Part shown: positions 25,501 through 34,528 of the stretch, piece after piece
Position numbering within the stretch: the stretch's first letter is position 1
How the letters are laid out: each line of letters begins with the position of its first letter
From: Diphasiastrum complanatum
Taxonomy: Eukaryota > Streptophyta > Lycopodiopsida > Lycopodiales > Lycopodiaceae
NCBI GenBank assembly: GCA_029204225.1
Contig: CM055101.1
Location: 40,895,427 to 40,959,426, forward strand
Direction: 5' to 3'
DNA: 64,000 bases
Notes under the pieces: model-generated
Told to the model about the DNA's origin: nothing
The model's input: only the letters and a program-made list of their open reading frames with translations
The model's database searches: none
Translations under genes and position numbers: made by a program

Positions 25501-27813
25501 AAGGATATCGATTCTGCAAATAAGCTGTTGTCCAAATAGCATGTTGCCAAAAGGATTTATGCAATGATGCATGAGTAATCATACATTGATTCGACTAAGG
25601 TTTTGTTCTTTCTCTTTGCAAGTCCATTGGACTGAGGAGAATAGGAAGCAGCTAATTGTTGTTCGATACCATTTGTCGAACAATACTCCTTGAATGCATT
25701 GAATATGTATTCACTACCATGTCGGTTCTAAGAGTTTTGATCTTTCTTCTTGTCTGCAGCTCAACATTCTCTTTATAAATTTTGTGCTTCATAAAATAAA
25801 CAGCAGCTCTTCTCAAATAATCGTCAATAAATGTAATAAAGAATTTAGCACCAAGTAAAGATGGTGTTTGCATTGGGCCACATATATCTGAATGAATTAT
25901 GTCTAACAGATATCTAGATACACGTCCTTGATTGAACTTGAAAGGCCTTCTAGTCTGCTTTCCTATGATACACAACTCTAGCAGACTAGAGAGTCAAAAG
26001 TTCAATAATCAAAATCAAGAACTAAAGAGTGTTTAGACATATTAGCAATAAATACATGATTCAAGTGCCCAAGTCTATAATGCCAAATTAATTTTTTATT
26101 GATCAAAACTGAGCTGCTTAAAGCGAGATCAGTCACATAATAGCAATGTGTAAGCCGATTCAGATATCCTTGCCTTTTCCAAGTACAAGGACTCTCTTCT
26201 CTTTATCGAGAATTTTACAAGAATTTGATCCGAATCTACCTTATGTCCTAAATAAGTGATTCTACTGACAGATAGCAGATTGGTTGCCATATTTGGAACA
26301 TACAATACTTTTGAAATGAGTTTGGATTGTCCATGTGGAGGATGAGGATGCACCTTCCTTCGACTCTCCTCCCGCAGCAGCATAGTTATGACTCTAGACA
26401 AAGAAAGTTTTGAGTGGGTCGAGGACGGCAGGCTAGACAATAAGGTCATGACAACACCCGAATCTTCGATGACTGACACTATTGTTGCCATTTGATCAAA
26501 CAGAGTCTTGAATTGATTGATGTGATTCTGAAAAAAATCACTTTCTAACATTGAGTGAGAAAAGTTTCTTCCTCGGATGCAGTTTCGAATTGACGTCCCT
26601 CACTTCGTAGAGTGGGCTCAAAATGTTCCAAGCTTCCTTACAAGATTGGGCTCGTCTGATGTGGCTAATTTGCGTCTGATATATTAACGGTGATTAAAGC
26701 GAAAGCCTTACCATCCCTGAGCTTCCATTTAGAAATGGCTTGCACATCGACACTAGGAAATAGTTCGACACCTACAACTATCTCCTTGGCCATTAGCATG
26801 ACTTTCATCTTGAATTTTCATAGATGGTAATTTGATCCATCGAGCTTGTCTACCATTAGACCAGACTTTGATTGAGAATCCATCAGGAAATTCGAGACAG
26901 GTATATGCAAATAGTAGATTGTATGACTTCTAAATAGTTTAGTGAATGCTCACTCTGTCGGAACAAGAAATGTTCTGATACTGTATGCTTTGATACCATG
27001 TTGGGAATTCGAATGGATGATGAAGTCCTTGATACATGAACTACGTCTATCAGATTCGTGCTATCTTCGATAATTCGATGATAGCTCTACTTGATCAAAG
27101 CTTCGAAGTCGCGAGGATCGAAACAATTGCTTCCGTAGACACATACAAATTCATTCAGTAGCGGAAACGTGTAAAACGGATCAGATAAAGAGCATTACAA
27201 TCAACATACACTATTAGTCATAAAACGATTCAATCTACAAATTGTTTACCTGCAAACCTCGACTTAGACGAAACAGAGAATGATGCAAGTGACACGACAC
27301 GATAATGCACAGTATGTACTTAAACGAATTCAATTAGTTTGAAAGAATGTACATGTCCAAATGCTTACAAACGTGTTAATAGATTCGACAATTGCCTTCA
27401 GCAATTGCCTTCGATGGTTGGCTTCGATTCAATAATTCACCATGCAGACGAATGTTAGCGATTCTCGAGTATTTCTACAAACTATTAGACAATCCCATGT
27501 ATTTCAGCAGACTGTCAAATAACCTTTGTATTTCTACAAACTGTGCGACTGTACAAGTAATTATATACAACAAATGAATGGATCTAGATTTGCTATAGGA
27601 TTAGGGAGAGAGAGGATAATAATCCAACAAATTGTACTGCACCATTTTGGTGCCTTGTGGCCCAAGATTATATGTATACATATTTTACCACATGTGTTAT
27701 CTACACAAAGACTATGTCTCAATGGGATGCCAAGGTTGTTCCTTGAAATTTGCTATGGTTCAATGTGGTTTGCTATGATTTGCGAGGATTCTTTATGATT
27801 TCGGATGGATTAA

Positions 27814-27855
<42 letters not shown>

Positions 27856-29243
27856 GGGGGGGGGGGGGGCAGAAGAGTTCATTAAGGTTCAATATGGTTG
27901 CTATGGTGCGTCGTCATTTCGGATAGGTTCATTATAGTTTGTTGTACTTCTAACTCAAACTTAACATTACGTTCAATCCACAATGGACGTTTCTAATGAA
28001 ATGCACACGATGGCTCTTAGGTTCAATCCACAATAAATGTTTCTTATGAAATGCACAAGATGGACCCATCTTGTGCATCTCGTTTGAAACATCCACTTCA
28101 CCCATGAAGTCACTTTTACTGCTAACAGTAGTTTTAGAATTTCCAACCAGCTTTAGAAGCCAAGGAAAACTTTGGCTGCCCAAAAGTCAAGGGTGGTGCA
28201 CCAGCCACCCAACACTTACAATCTCAACCAACAAAGGGAAAACAATCAAAGAAAACGACGCAGTGCTTTCCAGCGCATGACAAGTTGATGCACAGAGGAG
28301 GACAGAATTTCAGTAATCAACATCTGCTTTCCTCTTTCTAGGTATCATTGGTAAGTCTTAAAGATATTTAACAACACGTCCATTTGGTCGCCTACATGTG
28401 GTAATGCATTCAGATTGTGTTTCCACTGTGCCCAGTACGTGTGTACAAGTAACTAAGTATGCCAAAGTTTGTCATACCAGTATGCCACAGAGTAGCAGTT
28501 TGATAGAAATACATATGATCTTTAACGAATTTACAATCAAGAAATCTAGCTTGTTATATTCCAATTTTAAGCTTATCAGAGTTGTTTTAGTGTTTGGTAT
28601 ATTCGTTTTTTAGTTTTGTCGGGTCTTGTATAATGCTAGGAGGCAAAAAAAAATTTCATAATTAATGACCTGGCATCAGACGATAAGCATACTACGACTT
28701 CTGTAACACAGATTTGTGTTTGACAGCATAAATATTTGTTTCGGTGCACGTATTTTGCCAACTATGTCACACCAGTTCTCCTTGAAAGAAACTTATGGTT
28801 TTGGTAATTCATACTAAAAGCATGGCACTATTTGCAGCTACGTGATCCAAAAACAATCAAGCATTTCCCAGAGAAGCTAAACCTACTTGTGCTTATGCAT
28901 GTTTCCCCCCTGTAGTAAGAAAATAACTGATCCAGGAACCAAACCATTAGCAGACACGGAAAACACTTAGATGAAAGGTAAGCGCCCGGAGCGTACAGAG
29001 GCTTCGCCGATAATACACAAAAATCTGACATAACATTTGAAAAAACTGACACGACATTTGATTATGAAAAAGCAGCAAGGAGTCGGCATAAAATGCTCAC
29101 CAGTCAGCAGATAGACAGACAGATAAAATTTAGACTGCGATGACCAAAAATCAGGCAACCCTAACAAGAACAGCAACCAAAAAATTGTAGCTCTATTTTA
29201 AAAGCGGAAAAACGAGGCTCACCCCAGTGCCGATGCTGCTCAT
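16543..29243 (-). CDS. PAG1: 20S proteasome subunit alpha type-3 (alpha-7 / PAG1), 11 exons, intact
   Basis: Structural alpha-ring subunit of the 20S proteasome; it helps gate the chamber where ubiquitinated proteins are degraded in cytosol and nucleus. Exons read leftward: 29223-29243, 22601-22683, 22363-22402, 21608-21691, 21265-21338, 20585-20671, 20404-20488, 18287-18333, 18083-18148, 17075-17165, 16543-16617. They sum to 753 nt (250 residues plus TAG; Arabidopsis PAG1 is 249), every junction is GT-AG and in phase, and there is no stop or shift. It starts MSSIGTG, then the alpha signature YDLSVTTFSPDGRVFQVEY, VVGIKCKDG, SNRRIHAVQRHA, STLYWWLRPFG, GGYDRDGPQLYMIEPSG, HDEAKDKAFELEMSWIC and an acidic tail ending EEDMDAD. 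HAAM and FGSA replace the usual HAGM and FGCG. Introns 1 (6.5 kb) and 7 (2.1 kb) hold retroelements. The only intact host gene here. Confidence 0.97.
18860..19700 (+). pseudogene. Copia integrase fragment in PAG1 intron 7 (antisense to host)
   Basis: Recognisable GAG-pre-integrase and integrase pieces: LYKLCTTIPNQ, DRLWHERYGHLSYKSMHVL (about 19180), ILELTHSDLWGPTQ (about 19360), YYFLTFVD, and SGEYIAGKFVELC (about 19555). Many stops and shifts. No LTR found on either side; an old fragment carried by the host intron between exons 7 and 8. Confidence 0.85.
23850..24945 (-). pseudogene. Copia C reverse transcriptase and RNase H
   Basis: Reads leftward through ARFRFLEGNYG, a Gly-Asn version of the RT start region (about 24770-24790), MTDLGLAHYCLEIQIHRDK (about 24715), NMLYKFDFMNCKLVHSPMDPG and an RNase H region extending to about 23880. 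The YVDD-containing part is missing between these blocks, so RT is internally deleted. Many stops. Confidence 0.78.
24952..25160. mobile_element. 209-bp hAT-like MITE nested in copia C
   Basis: Flanked by the direct 7-bp repeat TTGCAGC (24945-24951 and 25161-25167), with copia coding sequence resuming on either side. Ends are loosely inverted (ATAGTTGCACGAATCG against GGTTACAAGCCGATTCG). The interior is rich in CGGTTCGAA and CGATTCGAATCGG words, so it can fold back on itself. TSD length suggests hAT (usually 8 bp); no coding capacity. Confidence 0.72.
25170..25990 (-). pseudogene. Copia C integrase
   Basis: Shows C-x-x-GKQTRRPFK, LLDIIHSDICGPMQTPS (first catalytic Asp), FFITFIDDYLRRAAVYF, TLRTDMVVNTY (normally RTDNGGEY, so the motif is damaged) and the C-terminal VWTGSKPSLKHFKV and FVGYSSSNGMYRLYNP stretches (25300-25500). 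Several stops and shifts interrupt it. Its 3' continuation is split by the MITE at 24952-25160. Confidence 0.83.
26030..26890 (-). pseudogene. Copia C gag and start of pol
   Basis: Starts MDSQSKSGLMVDKLDGSNYH (about 26880) followed by a stop where Trp is usual, then KFKMKVMLMAKEI, the copia Gag N-terminal pattern. Further left, the 26129-26551 stretch reads in two frames with VLYVPNMATNLLSVSRI, the segment that follows the protease in copia elements. Frames shift several times. Confidence 0.75.
26987..26998 (-). promoter_or_regulatory. Copia C primer-binding site (iMet type)
   Basis: Minus strand TGGTATCAAAGC directly abuts the LTR end CAACA; one base differs from the canonical TGGTATCAGAGC. 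Confidence 0.85.
26999..27629 (-). repeat. Copia C 5' LTR
   Basis: Bounded by TGTTGG...CCAACA inverted ends, with the PBS directly adjacent on the left. Possible target-site sequence AATTG follows at 27630; its partner at the truncated end was not identified. Confidence 0.75.
27819..27869. repeat. (GA)n(G)n tract in PAG1 intron 1
   Basis: GA repeat running into about 25 consecutive G. Such a G-run can form a quadruplex and is a likely site of sequencing or assembly error. Confidence 0.95.
27966..28066. repeat. Short tandem duplication in PAG1 intron 1
   Basis: GTTCAATCCACAATGGACG at about 27970 and GTTCAATCCACAATAAATG at about 28020, each followed by TGAAATGCACA-GATGG; about 50-bp period, two copies. 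Confidence 0.75.
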
Positions 29244-29349
29244 GACTGCAACAAGAATAATGTAGTCCTTGATCGGAAACGAATCCAAAATCAAACTATC
29301 GATCGATCCAACAGCAGCAGAATACAAAGAGAAAAGAGAGAAGAAAGGG

Positions 29350-29395
<46 letters not shown>

Positions 29396-29400
29396 TGTGG
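29244..29400 (-). promoter_or_regulatory. 5' UTR / core promoter side of PAG1 with (CT)n tract
   Basis: On the sense (minus) strand a (CT)20 run (29352-29391) and further pyrimidine-rich sequence lie 100-150 nt before the ATG. Pyrimidine tracts are common in plant core promoters and 5' leaders. No TATA box is claimed. Confidence 0.55.
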
Positions 29401-30101
29401 GGGAAGAAGCCTGGTCACGTGCTCGCCAAGACATGGCAATTTTCTATAGTAGAATGGTCACTTTGTATATGTGCATGTAGGGGCCTCTAGGCTATGCTCT
29501 CTTGAATCACTCTCGCCATCAATGGAGCTTAGAGACATGCTCCACTCTCTTGAGTGAGAGACTTTTGCTTGGCCCAACGAATATTTGTAATGTGGTGAAT
29601 CTTCAAATTTCAATGGTTCAAATTCTCATTAATGATGTGCATGTTGTGTCTCTCATACCTTCCCAAAGCATGAACTCTGCTACATATGCGCAAGTATGAC
29701 CGCCAAGTTACGTCACACGTGTAAACTGATGGAAAGGCCCCTCCCCTCTGTGCATTTGGCTTCTGTTGTGTGCACATGTATATCCACTTTAATGAAAACT
29801 TTGTGCTGGTTTACGGGATTAAAAACCATTGCTTCACCATATCTCGCAAATATCCCAAATTGATGTGCTACTTAAGGAAATGTCAGTTTCCCTTTACATG
29901 CCTAGAAGATGTGAGGGCCCTCCACCATCCAAGGATGAGAAACCGAGGAAGCCAGAGGAAGGTTGATGGATGCTAAAGGTAGCTCGATCGAATGTTGGTA
30001 GCAAGTTGTAGCCTCCATATATGTCCTTAATGACACACGTTGGACATAGAACCCGTTATCTTCAACACAATGTGGTGCAAAGTCATTACGGGATATTAGA
30101 A
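29401..30101. other. Intergenic, no gene recognised
   Basis: Between the proteasome gene promoter and the candidate large transposon. No motif or repeat identified. Confidence 0.5.
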
Positions 30102-30536
30102 CTCAAAATGGGCCCTTTGTCAAGATGTTGTTTTTGACTTCGCACGCTTTCAACGCTTATGTGTCCCAATGAATGGTGTCCATCTGTGACGAACTATAAC
30201 AGTGGTTGACGAATTGTATTTAACTTTCTCAGCCAAATTTTCGTGATTTTCAAATATCCCGAGGGGCAGAACAAACAATTGTGATTGGACCACAGTTACT
30301 ACCCGAATACTCTTATGTTGCCCGTCATTGTTCACTCGAGGCTGATTTGACATCAATAGTCATAAACTGTAATTAACTAATCCTTGTAGTTAAGGAACTT
30401 CTTGTCATTCATAGGCATACCTCTCATTTTCTTCATTCTATCTCTCATTTTCTTGTCATTCTTAGGTTTACCTCGCAATTACTACATTCTCTCCGATCTC
30501 AGCTTGCGTACTCGTATTTTCGACTAATGGCTACAC

Positions 30537-31861
30537 ATAATCGGAGACCAAGAGGGAACCATTGATGCAATCAATATTTGCAATGAAAAAAATGCAGAAG
30601 ATCAATGGATACCAAGAAGATATCGAAAATACCAATGGATCTTGATGCATTCCTCTGCAAAAGGCTCATTCCGAAAAAGAAAAAGATTGGATAACATCTA
30701 TAGAAGCTCTTGGAAAGGTAGGATAATGGATTTTAAAGTATCACCTGCCGGTCAATCTATCACGGAAGTTTTAGTTCAGCATGCTTATATTCACAATGAG
30801 CTCAACATTCATGATCTGAATCCAAATGATAGAAGGAAATGCAATTGTACGTTTTCAGATTCAATTTCTTTAGATTTAGCATTTTCTTTAAATTATATTT
30901 TTCATGAGATGTTTTTGTTGGTTTTGCAGATTTGTATCCATCAAATTTCGTTGAATGGCAATCAATTCAATCGATTGCAGGAATAATCGATGTCATACAT
31001 TCGGATATCGGTATTTTACAATATAAAGGTCGTTCTCCAAAATCACTTTTAGAGTCAGGCGTTTTTTTTTTATGATCACACCTATTTTCCTGATAAAAAT
31101 GGTTTAGTTGGTAGATTAGAGCCATATCCTCTACCAGATTTTTTGAACGAGGATGCAACAATTTCAGAAAGTTTTCGATCTAGGCTATATATTGATATTC
31201 AGAGTATATTAAAATGTAGCACTGGATCAAAGAATAATAGATTAAGTTGGTATCTACCTTTTACTATTTTTGTTGATTTCTTTTCCAAATGCAATGTTTG
31301 GCAAACGAAAACAATGTTTATTTATAAGGACTTGAGTGCTGATATAATCGCCGAGTTGTTGGATGATGGTTGGGATACAAAACAAAATCAGCAAGTTGAG
31401 TGCAGAGTATGTTACTCAATTATGACATTTAAATATCACATCAAAAAACAAATGCTCACTTTGCTGCTGTATTATAGAAGATGGATTAAATGCAAAAATG
31501 TTTGGAAGCCACTTGATCAAGATTTTGGTATAAACCCTCAAGAGCAACTTCAGATAACAGTGAAAAGAAATGACAACATTCTTGCAATGGTTGATGTCAA
31601 GGAAGATTGGTGTCTCAATCACATTCGATCAGAACTAGACATGTTGCAATTCGATCTACCTCAGTACTATCAATTTTTCAATGGTGTAAAGGTACGTTAG
31701 CCATATAAAAATATTCATTTTTTTCTATTTTTAAGTGAATCGGTTTCATAAAATATATAACTAAAACAATTTCTCTTGTGCAGGTAAGAGTAAGGCAGGA
31801 AGAGCATATAAATGCAAAGACATTAAAACATCCATCGAAATTGAAAATCCATAGATTATGA
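30537..31861 (+). pseudogene. Gene A: unknown protein with C-terminal ubiquitin-like pattern
   Basis: Not a family I can name. Exon 1 (to 30846) reads MATHNRRPRG, then after one shift DAINICNEKNAEDQW and SPAGQSITEVLVQHAYIHNE. An intron with GT at 30847 and AG at 30929 leads into YLYPSNFVEWQSIQSIAGII. A ten-T run near 31065 breaks the frame before DHTYFPDKNGLVGRLEPYP. A second intron, 31692-31783, leads to a last exon of 26 codons ending at TGA 31861. The last about 75 residues (LQITVKRNDN ... FFNGVKV ... LKIHRL) line up strand for strand with ubiquitin: hairpin, helix, then LP-x-x-Y and F-x-G. That fold is inference. Its spacing from gene B is convergent. Confidence 0.6.
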
Positions 31862-31944
31862 ACTATGGAATTTTGTATTATGTAATACAATTTTTTGTAT
31901 ACATCATTTTTGAAAATATATGAGCCACTTTTTCTATGAGGCTC

Positions 31945-32095
31945 TTTCATTTCTATGATCTCCATTTCCATGGTGCAAAAGACAATGTAATTGTAACTGG
32001 ATAATATGAGTTTTCGATAGCAAGATTCATTGTCTCCTACAGGAAATGCACTATCTCCATTGGGGAGATCTTCAGTCACTTGAACTCCAGTGATC
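31945..32095 (-). pseudogene. Extra copy of the last exon of gene B
   Basis: Reads KISPMEIVHF, stop, ETMNLAIENSYYP, closely matching VSPMEIMHFRQETIKLVIENS of the true terminal exon at 32528-32671. A TAG replaces the Gln codon region and the similarity fades after about 30 codons. A decayed duplicate, or an abandoned alternative last exon. Confidence 0.65.
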
Positions 32096-32527
32096 ACTAC
32101 AATCGACGCTTGCCCTTGTTGATGTCTCATATATATTGGTTGTATTTTTGGTCTTCATTGTCTTGGTCTGTATTGTCCTTGTCTTGGCATATTTGGATAT
32201 GTTCAGAAGATGAACTGATGAAAGCTTTGTTCTAACAAATCTAAGTTTGTCGCATGTTTGGATTGGTTGTGGCAAAGGTTCCATCAGATCATCTTTCTGA
32301 ACTTATCCAAAAAAAAACCATGGTAAAGGCAAGGCAAACCAAGGCTATGAAAAACAAACATGTCGAAAAACCGTAGAAGTTGATGATGAATGTATCATAA
32401 CCTGAATTAATAACAGGAAAAAAAAAAAAAGTAAGAACAACCATTGAAAAACTGTAAATATATTTCTATAAAAAATTTCTATACATGTGTCTCATCCACA
32501 TCAAGTGAGACGAATATTTAATCAGTA

Positions 32528-33570
32528 TCAACTATCTATGATCTCTAAATCCATTTCTCCAGTTGGAAGTAGCTTGGGTGGAGAACACTCGGCCACTGCA
32601 ATTGGATGTGAATTTTCAATCACAAGCTTTATGGTCTCTTGCCTGAAGTGCATTATCTCCATTGGGGAGACCTTCGGACATTTAAATTTGAAAAAAAACA
32701 TACACACAGTTAAATGTAATTATTCAAAGATCAGTTAATAGGAATTTGAATATGAAAAAAAGCAAAAACACAATTAAAAGTAATTAATTGAAGATTACCT
32801 CTTCCAGATTTGGAAGTCCATCTTGTAATGCAAGCCAATTAAAGAAGTGTTTGGCAATGCATACGGTATACCAACGACAGCTGATTGAATCAACCTGCTG
32901 GGAGGATTGCAAAAATCCAAATTTTAACATTATGAGATATCGGATCAAAGCGCAAGATGTAAGAATAAAATCTACAACGGAAACAAGTGCGTATCGAACC
33001 GATATAAAAAAAATTGATTGAATATCGGACCAGCGCGCACGTTATGATAATAATCCAATCAATAACTACAAGGGCGCGTCGAACCGATGTTGAAAAATTT
33101 ATACCTCTGCATCAACCATTTTCAGCTTCGAATATGCTTTTGCATTTGGTACTGGAAAGAGTTCCAGTATTTTCTGTATATGGGTCCTGGCAATTTTGTG
33201 TGTGTGTGTGTGTGTGTGTAATAGAGTTCATTTTTAAACAAACTGGATTACACACACCCTCATCATTGACGTACAAGGACAACACATATAAGCTCCAATG
33301 ATTACTGAAGAATCAATGTAAAATCAAAAAATTCAAGAAAATAAAATCTGAAAAAAAAAAGACACTTACTTTGTTATGTATGGCAGCACAAGAATTGGAG
33401 TATCCAGTCTGACGTATTGGAACATATCATTGTGCAGACTTTTAAAATCAGGAAAATCAAATGCAGCCATGAATTGAAGGGGAAACAATGCAACATCTAT
33501 AAACAATGGGGTCTGGAAGAACTCCATCCAGTACTGAATTGCCCCACCTCCTACATTGTCCCCTAGTTTC
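32528..33570 (-). pseudogene. Gene B, C-terminal part: Ulp1/SENP-like (C48) cysteine protease
   Basis: Ulp1-family proteases cleave SUMO or other ubiquitin-like modifiers. Read leftward: YWMEFFQTPLFIDVALFPLQ and RLDTPILVLPYIT, then a GT-AG intron (33305-33369), then NNHWSLYVLSLY with the catalytic His codon at 33298-33300. MNSI stands where D-S is usual, so the catalytic Asp may be Asn. A (CA)10 run shifts the frame before FPVPNAKAYSKL. Exon 32799-32897 reads QVDSISCRWYTVCIAKHF: Gln six residues before Cys, exactly the Ulp1 Q-x5-C spacing, but with Arg after the Cys instead of Gly. The final exon, 32528-32671, begins VSPMEIMHFRQET and ends at TGA. Splice sites are canonical and in phase, so decay is recent. 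Confidence 0.75.
32936..33090. promoter_or_regulatory. 18-bp motif cluster 1 (four copies, inside a gene B intron)
   Basis: Copies at 32936-32953 (+), 32987-33005 (-), 33022-33038 (+) and 33074-33090 (-), all variants of GATATCGRWTCARCGCGC. They lie in the 207-bp intron between the His and Cys exons of the protease. Confidence 0.7.
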
Positions 33571-34518
33571 TAATTCACCTAGTATCTAAACTAGAAAGGG
33601 GGAGACCAGCATTGGTCTTTGGCATCCTAAAACTGTATCGAGGACCTAAACCTTTAAGATACGTGTTTAACAATTGGTCATATTGTACATATTGAGGAGT
33701 ATTTACAAAGGCAAGTGCAGGGGGTGACGGAAGTAATACCTGATAAACCACATAAAGAATTGTCATTCAAAATTGAATCTACCTTTACACTAACAAAATC
33801 ATCTAAATCGCTTCCAAGAACAGGAGGAGAGGAACTAATATCTATAGGTTTAGGAAGAGGAGGAGATTTAGGAGGTGGAGAATTATTAGGAGAGGAAGAT
33901 TTAGCAGGAGAAGTTAAAGATGGAGTGAGAGGAGAAGAAGGAGACTTAGGAGGAGAATTATGAGGAGAATGCCTAGAAGAAAGAAGAGTATTCATAGGAG
34001 ATGGCTTGGAAAACTCCCTCGCTTTAAATAGACGGTCAAGAGACCTCCTCTTCTTTGAAACACTCCCGCTCTGGGTTGGATGAGATTGCTTTCATTTTTT
34101 TCTCTCTGAATCTTTTTTTGGAGGAGAGGAGGGAGCAGGTCTAAAGTGTTCAGCAAACTTGTCATATGTGTCCTGAAGCCTGAACACAATGTTGAAATCC
34201 TTGGGCATGATGGTCACCCTCTTGGCATGGATAGCTGCAACAACAATATCTGAAAAAAAATTCACCTGAAAATCCTCATATGTTGTGTACAGTGCCTCAA
34301 TTGCCATTACAGTCCATCTCACATCTAGATAGACTGCTAAGATTATTTGTCTTCTGAAGCTTCCAAATATCCTTGAGCCAGGGTGGGTCTCTTCTTTTGC
34401 CCCTTGGCCTAGGAGGTAGTGGTGGTGGATGAGGTGGTGGTTGTGGATTTTCCTGACCCGCACCTGAAATTGGTATTCCACCTGAATGCCCTCGTGCTGT
34501 CTGCTTGGTCAGCGCCAT
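33571..34518 (-). pseudogene. Gene B, N-terminal part: histone H3-like domain and Ser/Pro-rich linker
   Basis: ATG at 34518 gives MALTKQTARGHSGG, closely following the H3 tail MARTKQTARKSTGG (Lys4 kept, Arg2 to Leu, Lys9 to Gly). A Pro-rich insert replaces the rest of the tail, then KDIWKLQKTNNL matches the start of the H3 core (REIRKYQKSTELL). After a one-base shift near 34340 it resumes at RWTVMAIEALYTTYEDFQV and AAIHAKRVTIMPKD, the last almost identical to canonical H3. The LPF-x-RLVREI helix is missing. The frame continues past one TGA (about 34092) into KKRRSLDRLFKARE and a long Ser/Pro-rich linker (33700-33990), then SFRMPKTNAGLPLSSLD and the protease. A divergent H3 fused to a Ulp1-like enzyme; function unknown. 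Confidence 0.8.
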
Positions 34519-34528
34519 TACTGTGAAG

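Larger units (their letters stand above)
23850..27629 (-). mobile_element. Copia element C in PAG1 intron 1 (same sense as host; 3' LTR not found)
   Basis: Reads leftward: LTR (26999-27629), PBS, gag, integrase, RT, RNase H. The LTR starts TGTTGGGAATTCG on the plus strand and ends ...AATCCAACA. A second LTR is not seen near 23.4-24.0 kb, so the element is truncated at its 3' end. A MITE is inserted in it at 24952-25160. Being in the sense orientation within a large first intron, it could affect splicing or polyadenylation of the host transcript. Confidence 0.83.
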
